Shown here: piece after piece, positions 1-6,526 of the stretch
Position numbering within the stretch: the first letter of the stretch is position 1
How the letters are laid out: each line of letters opens with the position of its first letter
Assembly: GCA_902491515.1 (NCBI GenBank)
Contig: CABUIC010000032.1
Location: 1 to 31,135 of the forward strand
Reading direction: 5' to 3'
DNA: 31,135 nucleotides
From: an uncultured Porphyromonadaceae bacterium
Lineage (GTDB): Bacteria; Bacteroidota; Bacteroidia; Bacteroidales; Muribaculaceae
Notes under the pieces: model-generated
The model's database searches: none
Seen by the model: only the letters and a program-made list of their open reading frames with translations
Told to the model about the DNA's origin: nothing
Made by a program: the position numbers and the translations under genes

Positions 1-2
1 AG

Positions 3-260
3 ATTCCCAACTGTTTCATTCTGCGCCGTCAGGCCGACGGAACCGTTCAGACCACCACAACATCTGTCGGAGACCTTATCCTCAAAGCCCGCGAAATCTC
101 CGGTGTTGAACAAGTCGCCTTAGAACCCGCCACCGACGGCCCGGTTGAAATCTACACCCTGAACGGCATCCGCACCACCGCCACCACCCTCGGCGACCTG
201 ACCCCGGGCCTCTACATAGTCCGCCAAGGCTCCACAGCAAAAAAGATATATATCAGATAA
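3..260 (+). CDS. C-terminal end of an exported protein with a type IX-like sorting domain (5' end outside window)
   Basis: The frame is open from the left edge to a TAA stop at 258-260, giving 85 residues without a start, so only the C-terminus of a larger protein is present. The last 40 or so residues read VEIYTLNGIR, then a short spacer, LTPGLYIVRQG and a final basic KKIYIR. This is the usual shape of Bacteroidetes C-terminal secretion domains: a beta-strand with a Y-x-L-x-G turn, then L-x-P-G-x-Y-I-V and a lysine-rich last strand. In families with a type IX system such domains direct export through SprA and surface attachment, and sprA is present in this window at 6527. The function of the missing body cannot be told. 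No clear terminator follows the stop. Confidence 0.75.
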   Translation: MPNCFILRRQADGTVQTTTTSVGDLILKAREISGVEQVALEPATDGPVEIYTLNGIRTTATTLGDLTPGLYIVRQGSTAKKIYIR

Positions 261-341
261 TTCAAGGACGACTAAACCACGCTTGCGCAAAGGACAATAT
301 TTATTGGCAAAAGTTTTTATTTGTTAATTTTAGTGAAATAA

Positions 342-373
342 TTTGCTTTTGGCTCGAAATGTCCTTAACTTTG
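342..373 (+). promoter_or_regulatory. Bacteroidetes-type promoter for the initiator tRNA
   Basis: TTTG at 342-345, a 20-base spacer, then TAACTTTG at 366-373. This matches the Bacteroidetes housekeeping sigma consensus TTTG-N19-21-TAnnTTTG. Transcription would start near 380, a few bases before the mature tRNA 5' end at 388. Confidence 0.75.
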
Positions 374-387
374 CACCCGTAAAACAT

Positions 388-462
<75 letters not shown>

Positions 463-466
463 AGTG

Positions 467-500
467 AAAGCCGTCGGACCTCATTCCGACGGCTTTTTTT
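467..500 (+). terminator. Rho-independent terminator of the tRNA gene
   Basis: The arms AAAGCCGTCGG (467-477) and CCGACGGCTTT (486-496) pair perfectly around an 8-base loop, and the T run continues to 500. This hairpin also argues against a GTG start at 464 for the downstream MATE gene. Confidence 0.9.
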
Positions 501-523
501 CATTCAAGAGTCGGCAAATACAT

Positions 524-1915
524 ATGGAAGCATCCGAACCCAAGCCCCAGACCTCAGCGTCGGCCCTCGGCACGAGTCCGATCGGGAAACTGTTAGTGCA
601 GTATTCCCTTCCGGCCATCATCGCCGCGCTCGTCACCTCGCTGTACAATATCGTCGACTCCATCTTCATCGGCCGCGGCGTGGGGCCAATGGCTATCTCC
701 GGCCTGGCCATCACCTTCCCGCTTATGAACCTCGTGGTGGCCTTCTGCGTGCTCATCGCCGCCGGCGGTTCGACCATCTCCTCTATTTTTCTCGGACAGA
801 ACAACGTCGACAAGGCCACTGAGACCGTCAACAACGTCACTCTCATGTGCCTCGTCCACGCCGCGCTTATCGGCGGCTCGTGTCTGCTCTTCCTCGACGA
901 AATCCTGCGCTTCTTCGGCGCCACGGACGAGACACTGCCCTACGCCCGCGAGTTCATGCGCGTGATTCTGCTCGGCACGCCGATATCCTACGTCTTCATC
1001 GGCCTCAACAATCTCATGCGCGCCACGGGCTTTCCCCGGAAGGCAATGATTTCCGCCATCCTCTCGGTGCTCGTCAACGTTATCCTCGCTCCGCTCTTCA
1101 TCTTCACCTTCCGCTGGGGAATAGCCGGAGCGGCCTTCGCCACAATCATCGGGCAGGCCTCGGCTTTCGTATGGGTCCTCGCCCACTTCCTGTCAAAGAA
1201 GCACACCGTCCGCCTCGTTCCGCGCGAGCGATGGTTCGACCCGCGGCTCCTGTCGAGAATCTACGGAATCGGACTCTCGCCCTTCCTGATGAACTGCTGC
1301 GCCTGCCTTGTGGTGGTTTTCATCAACAAATCGCTGCTCGAGACTGCGGGGGCTGACGGCAACACAACCATCGGCGCCTACGGCATCATCAACCGCACGA
1401 CAATGTTCTTTATCATGGTTGTCTTCGGCATCACTCAGGGCATGCAGCCAATCCTGGGCTTCAACTACGGCGCCGGCAACTGGCCGCGCGTGCGCCGGAC
1501 GCTCTTCAGGGGCATATGGATCGGCGCGTCGGTGTCGACCTTAGGCTTCGCCGTGTGCGAGCTCTTCCCTGACGCTATCTCGCGGATGTTCACCACCGAC
1601 GCCCATATGATCGACATCGCGCGCCACGGCTTCCGCGTCTACTTCATGGCCTTCCCTGTCGTGGGCGTACAGATAATTATCCAGAACTATTTCCAGAGCC
1701 TCGGCAAGCCACGGCTCTCCATCTTCCTATCGCTCACGCGCCAGCTTCTCTTCCTCGTGCCCATGCTCTGGGTGCTTCCCCGCGCGCTCGGCGTCGACGG
1801 CGTATGGCTCTCCATGACCGGGAGCGACCTCCTGGCCGGCATACTCGCCGTAGCAACCATGCTATTCATGAACCCGCGCCTCGAACGCGGAATCACCACC
1901 CCAGCCCCCCGATGA
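524..1915 (+). CDS. MATE family multidrug/sodium antiporter
   Basis: A 463-residue polytopic membrane protein, the normal length for the MATE family, which exports cationic drugs and metabolites in exchange for Na+ or H+. After a short polar N-terminus it begins with the family pattern LLVQYSLPAII, then a first helix ending in YNIVDSIFIGRGVG, and has about twelve hydrophobic segments in two halves. The second half has TQGMQPILGFNYGAGNW, the mirrored MATE motif. I chose the ATG at 524: an in-frame GTG at 464 lies inside the tRNA terminator. The stop overlaps the start of the next gene (ATGA at 1912-1915), so the two are probably translated together. The substrate cannot be told from sequence. 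Confidence 0.9.
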   Translation: MEASEPKPQTSASALGTSPIGKLLVQYSLPAIIAALVTSLYNIVDSIFIGRGVGPMAISGLAITFPLMNLVVAFCVLIAAGGSTISSIFLGQNNVDKATETVNNVTLMCLVHAALIGGSCLLFLDEILRFFGATDETLPYAREFMRVILLGTPISYVFIGLNNLMRATGFPRKAMISAILSVLVNVILAPLFIFTFRWGIAGAAFATIIGQASAFVWVLAHFLSKKHTVRLVPRERWFDPRLLSRIYGIGLSPFLMNCCACLVVVFINKSLLETAGADGNTTIGAYGIINRTTMFFIMVVFGITQGMQPILGFNYGAGNWPRVRRTLFRGIWIGASVSTLGFAVCELFPDAISRMFTTDAHMIDIARHGFRVYFMAFPVVGVQIIIQNYFQSLGKPRLSIFLSLTRQLLFLVPMLWVLPRALGVDGVWLSMTGSDLLAGILAVATMLFMNPRLERGITTPAPR

Positions 1916-3468
1916 TACAGACTCTCGAACTCCGCACCTCTCCGCGCACCGCCGCCACTCCCGAACTCCTAAAGGCCGAGGCGGCGCGCGAGGCACACCT
2001 CGACCCCGCACGCATCAGGCGCCTCGACATCGTGCGCCGCTCCATCGACGCCCGCCAGCGCCGCGTGGCCGTGAACCTCTCCCTACGGCTGCATGTGGAC
2101 GAAATCGACTCCGCGGCCATCGAGATTCCGCGCCCGGCCTACCGCGACGTGTCGGAGGCGCCTCAGGTGATTGTTGTCGGCGCAGGCCCCGCCGGCCTCT
2201 TCGCCGCCCTCGAGCTCATAGAGCTGGGGCTCAGACCCGTGGTGCTCGAGCGGGGCAAGGACGTAGACTCGCGGAGACTCGACATGGCCGCAATCTCCCG
2301 CGAGGGACGCGTCGACCCCGAGTCTAACTACTGCTTCGGCGAGGGCGGGGCCGGGGCTTACTCCGACGGCAAGCTTTACACCCGCAGCAAGAAGCGCGGC
2401 CCCGTCGAGAAGGTGCTTCAGGTGCTTCATCTCCACGGCGCCCAGCCCGAAATCCTCGTCGACGCCCATCCCCATATCGGCACCGACCGTCTTCCGAAAG
2501 TCATCAAAGCCATGCGCGAGACCATCATCGCCCACGGCGGCGAAGTGCGTTTCCGCACCCGCGTCGACGACCTCATCCTCTCCCCTTCGCTTGAATGCCT
2601 CGGCGTTGTCGACTCCGAGGGCCTCGAATGGCGCGGACCCGTCATCCTCGCCACGGGCCACTCCGCCCGCGACGTCTACCGCCTCCTCTCCCGCCGCGGC
2701 ATCGGACTTGAAGCAAAGGGAATAGCCGTAGGCGTGCGTCTCGAGCACCCCCAAAGCCTCATCGACCAAATCCAGTACCATTCTCCCGAAGGGCGCGGAA
2801 AGTATCTTCCCGCAGCGGAGTATTCGATGCTCACGCGCGTCGACGGCCGCGCCGTCTATTCCTTCTGCATGTGTCCCGGCGGATACATCATCCCCGCGGC
2901 GAGCGCCCCGGGACAGCTCGTGGTCAACGGCATGTCTCCGGCCAACCGCGGCACGCGCTGGGCTAATTCAGGCATGGTCGTTGAGGTGCTGCCCGAGGAT
3001 ATTCCCGGCGACGACCCCTTGCGCATCATGCACTATCAGGAGGACATCGAGCGACGCTTCTTCGAGGCCGCGGGCTGCACGCAGAAAGCTCCGGCCCAGC
3101 GCATGACCGACTTCGTCGACTCGCGCGAGAGCGCCGACCTTCCCCGCAGCTCCTATCCCCCCGGGGTATTCCCGGCCCGAATCGACCTTCTCCTTCCCGA
3201 GCCTATCGCCCGGCGGCTTCAGGCCGGCTTCAGGGAGTTCGGACGGAAATCGCGGGGCTTCCTCAGCCCCGAGGCTGTGCTTATCGGCGACGAGACGCGC
3301 ACGTCCTCGCCCGTCCGCATCCCGCGCGACCCTGAGACACTCGTCCACATCGCCGTCCCGGGACTCTACCCCTGCGGCGAGGGCGCCGGCTACGCCGGAG
3401 GCATAGTCAGCGCCGCCGTCGACGGTATCCGCAGCGCGAGGGCAGTGGCGGAAAAAGTTATACCTTAA
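1912..3468 (+). CDS. FAD-dependent dehydrogenase of the COG2509 type
   Basis: A 518-residue soluble flavoprotein. An N-terminal domain of about 80 residues precedes the Rossmann dinucleotide-binding motif VIVVGAGPAG (residues 86-95) and the acidic strand end VVLERGK. The stretch NYCFGEGGAGAYSDGKL, then DAHPHIGTDRLP, and the C-terminal PCGEGAGYAGGIVSAA (second FAD contact) are typical of the large uncharacterised COG2509 group found across Bacteroidetes and Firmicutes. Its physiological substrate is not established. The start is the ATG at 1912, which overlaps the MATE stop by four bases; the open frame reaches further upstream but only inside the MATE gene. A terminator-like hairpin follows at 3533. 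Confidence 0.88.
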   Translation: MIQTLELRTSPRTAATPELLKAEAAREAHLDPARIRRLDIVRRSIDARQRRVAVNLSLRLHVDEIDSAAIEIPRPAYRDVSEAPQVIVVGAGPAGLFAALELIELGLRPVVLERGKDVDSRRLDMAAISREGRVDPESNYCFGEGGAGAYSDGKLYTRSKKRGPVEKVLQVLHLHGAQPEILVDAHPHIGTDRLPKVIKAMRETIIAHGGEVRFRTRVDDLILSPSLECLGVVDSEGLEWRGPVILATGHSARDVYRLLSRRGIGLEAKGIAVGVRLEHPQSLIDQIQYHSPEGRGKYLPAAEYSMLTRVDGRAVYSFCMCPGGYIIPAASAPGQLVVNGMSPANRGTRWANSGMVVEVLPEDIPGDDPLRIMHYQEDIERRFFEAAGCTQKAPAQRMTDFVDSRESADLPRSSYPPGVFPARIDLLLPEPIARRLQAGFREFGRKSRGFLSPEAVLIGDETRTSSPVRIPRDPETLVHIAVPGLYPCGEGAGYAGGIVSAAVDGIRSARAVAEKVIP

Positions 3469-3532
3469 CGATATAACGCCAGTTCGGGATAATGATAGCC
3501 CAATCGGCCACTTCACTATATGGCATAAGTTA

Positions 3533-3564
3533 TCGGGCGATCCAAATTGGTCGCCTGATTTTTT
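3533..3564 (+). terminator. Rho-independent terminator after the MATE-flavoprotein pair
   Basis: TCGGGCGATC (3533-3542) pairs with GGTCGCCTGA (3549-3558) with two G-T wobbles, and six T residues follow at 3559-3564. The T run lies on the plus strand, so it serves the genes to the left rather than the minus-strand transposase remnant. Confidence 0.7.
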
Positions 3565-3576
3565 AATCTTTGCCGT

Positions 3577-4034
3577 TTATCGCCAGATTACGAGCTGCCC
3601 GTTTGACTCAGGTACCTCGTAGTCGAAATTGACTTCCGGCTTTGTGGAGAAGAAGCAATACGCACCCATTGCCGCAAGCAGATTCATGATGAAATTGTGG
3701 ACGCTGCGGTGACGGAAATGCACCAGCGGGGCCACGTTCTTGAGCATGTCGTTGATTGACTCGATGATGCTTCTCTTCCGGAGCATTATCTTGTCATAGA
3801 GGGGCATCAGACGCTGTTTCATGTTTGACCGCAGGCCGGTCACTATATGCACGCCGTTGTCCCACAGATGTCCGAAAAGCGATTGCGAGATGAATCGTGA
3901 TGACCTCCGCGTCGGACATCATGCGTTTCCGGCGGCGTTTCGGGGCGTCAGGAGAGGACGGACGGGTGTGTTTTGCCATCTCTACTTCAAATTCTTTGCA
4001 AAAATCATCCGCAATAAAGAAAATCCATCTGCAT
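3577..4034 (-). pseudogene. IS982-family transposase remnant, internally deleted and frameshifted
   Basis: Two pieces of one transposase are joined out of frame. The N-terminal piece reads IADDFCKEFEVEMAKH and RRRKRMMSDAEVITI, which matches the start of IS982-type transposases. The C-terminal piece reads FISQSLFGHLWDNGVHIV, then KIMLRKRSIIESINDMLKN, RHRSVHNFIMNLLAA and GAYCFF, the classic IS982 ending. The join lies near 3885-3895. Most of the middle, which holds most of the DDE catalytic core, is missing: about 140 residues remain of the roughly 290-300 usual for the family. The first codons are also out of frame: ATG at 4034 or 4028, after a good Shine-Dalgarno-like GGAGGTG, runs into a stop, while the IADDF frame has no start before residue MAKH. 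No matching terminal inverted repeats were found. The element is dead and cannot mobilise itself. Confidence 0.85.
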
Positions 4035-4044
4035 CACCTCCACC

Positions 4045-4069
4045 CTTATTTAGAACGATTCTAAATAAG
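4045..4069. promoter_or_regulatory. Perfect AT-rich palindrome, possible operator
   Basis: CTTATTTAGAA (4045-4055) and TTCTAAATAAG (4059-4069) are exact reverse complements around CGA. The TTTAGA...TCTAAA core resembles binding palindromes of Fur-family metalloregulators in Bacteroidetes, but that is recalled likeness, not a search. It sits just upstream of the transposase remnant on the minus strand and almost 400 bases from dnaA, so its target gene is unclear. It could also be a weak hairpin terminator, since GTTTTT follows. Confidence 0.5.
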
Positions 4070-4462
4070 AGTTTTTCCTGAAAAATTTTTGTTTCACGTG
4101 TAAATAGGGGCAAGACAAGCGCTAAGGGGGGGTCTGAAGGCCTCAAGAAGGCGAAGCGTGGAACATAAGCGCCGAGCGCATCCGCCTGACAGACTGACGG
4201 ATAAGAAATCCGAAGCACGATGCCGCATCCCTTCCGGGCTACCGGACCTTAATATTCTGAAACCAAAACACTTGTATCTTTTTCTAAAAAAACAAGAAAA
4301 AACGCGTTTGTTTTTCAACATTTTTTTTCGGAATTTTGTACTCGTCAAAGGGACCTCCCTGCGGCAATTGTCCAATCATTATTTAACCTCTATACTCCTC
4401 AACCCCGACCCGCACCCCTAAAGCCTGCGCTCTCCTTTCACCCCCCTCTCCCTTCTACTCCC
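4070..4462. other. Intergenic region upstream of dnaA
   Basis: No convincing protein gene: the short open frames here have no family likeness. Positions about 4100-4250 are GC-rich with small hairpins (for example TCCGG/CCGGA at 4233-4246). Positions about 4250-4395 are strongly AT-rich with long A and T runs, including an inverted repeat AAAAACAA (4288-4295) and TTGTTTTT (4308-4315). That could ease strand opening, but I found no TTATCCACA-like DnaA boxes, so I do not call an origin. The dnaA promoter lies at 4307-4338. Confidence 0.6.
4307..4338 (+). promoter_or_regulatory. Promoter of dnaA
   Basis: TTTG at 4307-4310, a 20-base spacer, then GAATTTTG at 4331-4338, one mismatch from TAnnTTTG. 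Transcription would begin near 4345, leaving a leader of about 120 bases before the dnaA ATG. Confidence 0.6.
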
Positions 4463-5851
4463 ATGCAACGCACCCACACCGAGCTTTGGGCCGAATGCTG
4501 CGCCTACATCCGCGACGTCATCGAGCCTATACAATACGACACCTGGTTCAGGGACATCACGTCCGTGAAATTCGAGAACGGTGTCCTCGAGCTTCTCGTA
4601 AAGTCCGGCTATTTCGCCGACCAGCTCGAGGAGCGCTTCCTCGGCGTGCTGAAGTCAGGCATTAACAAGGTGTACGGCCCTGGTGTGAAGCTGTACTACG
4701 TCTACGACACGGTAAAGGACGACCATTCCTCGGCCGTGAAGCTGAAATCGGCGGCTCCGTCGCCGACAATCATGGCGCAGAGCACGGCCCAGCCCGCGAA
4801 CCCCTTCACGGCGAAGCCGAACCAGACCATCGACTCGCAGCTCAATCCGCGCTACACCTTCGAGAACTACTGCCTCTCGAACAGCAATAAAATCGCGGGG
4901 TCGATAGGCGAGTCCATCGCCGACAATCCCTCCATCAAGACCTTCAACCCCCTCTTCATCTTCGGCCCGACGGGCGTGGGAAAAACCCACCTCATCCAGG
5001 CCATAGGCATCCGCCTGAAGGAGACGAACCCGGAGAGCCGTGTGCTCTACGTGACGGCCCGCCTCTTCGAGAGCCAGTACACGGCGGCCGTGGCCAAGGG
5101 CAACACCAACAGCTTCTTCCACTTCTACCAGAGCATCGACACCCTCATCATCGACGACATCCAGGACCTGCAGAAGAAGCCCGGCACGCAGAATACCTTC
5201 TTCCACATATTCAACCATCTGCACCAGAACAACAAGCAGATAATCATGTCGAGCGACTGCGCTCCCGCCGACATGGACGGCTTCGAGGCGCGCCTGCTCT
5301 CGCGATTCAAGTGGGGCATGTCGGTGGCTCTCGACAAGCCGGACATCGAGCTGAGGCGCGACGTCCTCAGGCTGAAGGCGGCTCAGGACGGCCTCCAGAT
5401 TTCCGACGAGGTGCTGGAGTTCATCGCCGCGAACGTCACCGACAGCATCCGCGAGCTCGAGGGTATCGTCGTGTCGCTCCTTGCGCACGCTACTGTGCTG
5501 AACAAGCCCATCACCGTGGACCTCGCGCGCGTGGTCCTCTCAAATGCCGTGAAGATGAGCCGCCGACAGGTGAACTTCGAGATGATCGCGCAGGCCGTGG
5601 CCGCGCACTACGGCATCGACGCCGACCTGCTCTTCACCAAGACCCGCAAGCGCGAGATTTCCGACCCGCGCCAGGTGCTGATGTATCTTGCCAAGAAAAT
5701 CGCCAAGATGTCGACCACCACCATAGGCAACCGCATCTCGCGCTCGCACGCCACGGTAATCTACGCCTGCAACAACATCGAGGAGCGGCTCGGCGTGGAG
5801 AAAAAGCTCGTGCAGGACATCCAGGCCATCGAAAGCTCCTTCGCCTCATAA
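4463..5851 (+). CDS. dnaA: Chromosomal replication initiator protein DnaA
   Basis: 462 residues, normal for DnaA, with all four domains. Domain I (about 1-85) carries the oligomerisation and helicase-contact fold and ends in a Ser/Ala/Pro-rich linker (domain II, about 90-125). The AAA+ domain has Walker A GPTGVGKT at 168-175, Walker B LIIDDIQDL near 228-236 and the sensor/arginine-finger stretch RLLSRFKWG. The C-terminal DNA-binding domain has KREISDPRQVLMYLAKK and the recognition signature RISRSHATVIYACNNI (from about 424). The protein binds DnaA boxes and opens the replication origin in an ATP-dependent way. The signature has S428 where most DnaA proteins have Asp before the His, and one residue fewer in the preceding turn. 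ruvA follows after 22 bases. Confidence 0.96.
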   Translation: MQRTHTELWAECCAYIRDVIEPIQYDTWFRDITSVKFENGVLELLVKSGYFADQLEERFLGVLKSGINKVYGPGVKLYYVYDTVKDDHSSAVKLKSAAPSPTIMAQSTAQPANPFTAKPNQTIDSQLNPRYTFENYCLSNSNKIAGSIGESIADNPSIKTFNPLFIFGPTGVGKTHLIQAIGIRLKETNPESRVLYVTARLFESQYTAAVAKGNTNSFFHFYQSIDTLIIDDIQDLQKKPGTQNTFFHIFNHLHQNNKQIIMSSDCAPADMDGFEARLLSRFKWGMSVALDKPDIELRRDVLRLKAAQDGLQISDEVLEFIAANVTDSIRELEGIVVSLLAHATVLNKPITVDLARVVLSNAVKMSRRQVNFEMIAQAVAAHYGIDADLLFTKTRKREISDPRQVLMYLAKKIAKMSTTTIGNRISRSHATVIYACNNIEERLGVEKKLVQDIQAIESSFAS

Positions 5852-5873
5852 TCCCCCACTACCGGAACAAAGG

Positions 5874-6470
5874 ATGATAGAATATATCCGCGGAACCATC
5901 GCCATGCTTAATCCCGCGGCCGCCGTGATAGAGACCTCCGGGGGCACGGGCTACCTTCTGAACATATCCCTTCCGACCTTTTCGGCCCTTCAGGGCAAGG
6001 GAGAGGCGCGCCTCCTCGTGCATGAATCCATACGCGAGGACGCCTATACGCTCTACGGCTTCGCCGAGGAGCGCGAGCGCGAGCTCTTCCGCCAGCTGAT
6101 AGGCGTGAGCGGCGTTGGAGCCACCACGGCCCTCATCATCCTCTCCTCGCTCGGGGCCCGGGAGCTCGGCGCCGTGATAGCCTCCAACGACGTTAAAAGG
6201 CTCAAGAGCGTAAAGGGAATAGGCACAAAAACGGCGGAAAGAATAATTGTGGACCTCCGCGATAAAATAAAAGCGGAGGATTCTACGTTAGTATTGCAGC
6301 CGGGAGCCACGGCCGCAGCCCGAGGCGAGACTTTCGACGAAGCCCATGCAGCACTCGTGATGCTCGGCTTCGACCGCAAGGCCGCCGAAAAGGTACTCAC
6401 GGCAATCTTCAAGGACGACCCCTCCCTCACGGCGGAAAAGGCCATCAAGCAGGCCCTTCCGCGCCTCTGA
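5874..6470 (+). CDS. ruvA: Holliday junction branch migration protein RuvA
   Basis: 198 residues, standard length. The N-terminal OB-fold (MIEYIRGTIAML onwards, about 1-65) binds four-way junctions as a tetramer. It is followed by two helix-hairpin-helix motifs, VSGVGATTALIIL (about 76-88) and VKGIGTKTAERII (about 110-122). The C-terminal domain III (about 145-198, ending AEKAIKQALPRL) contacts the RuvB motor. RuvB and RuvC are not in this window. The gene starts 22 bases after dnaA and ends 56 bases before sprA, with no terminator visible on either side, so it probably shares their transcript. Confidence 0.96.
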   Translation: MIEYIRGTIAMLNPAAAVIETSGGTGYLLNISLPTFSALQGKGEARLLVHESIREDAYTLYGFAEERERELFRQLIGVSGVGATTALIILSSLGARELGAVIASNDVKRLKSVKGIGTKTAERIIVDLRDKIKAEDSTLVLQPGATAAARGETFDEAHAALVMLGFDRKAAEKVLTAIFKDDPSLTAEKAIKQALPRL

Positions 6471-6526
6471 GGCCCCCGTCCTCCCGAAGCATTGCCGCCG
6501 CGCGCCGATGCCCGCCGTTTCCTGCA

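Noticed and set aside
464..523. Upstream GTG start for the MATE gene at 464
   Set aside because: It lies in the tRNA terminator hairpin and two bases after the tRNA CCA; the ATG at 524 gives the family-standard N-terminus.
4233..4246. Small hairpin TCCGG/CCGGA as a possible ncRNA or terminator
   Set aside because: Five base pairs only, with no T run and no surrounding structure to support an RNA gene.
3982..4421. Several short open frames upstream of dnaA
   Set aside because: No family likeness. Part of the region is the transposase start and the rest is AT-rich regulatory DNA.
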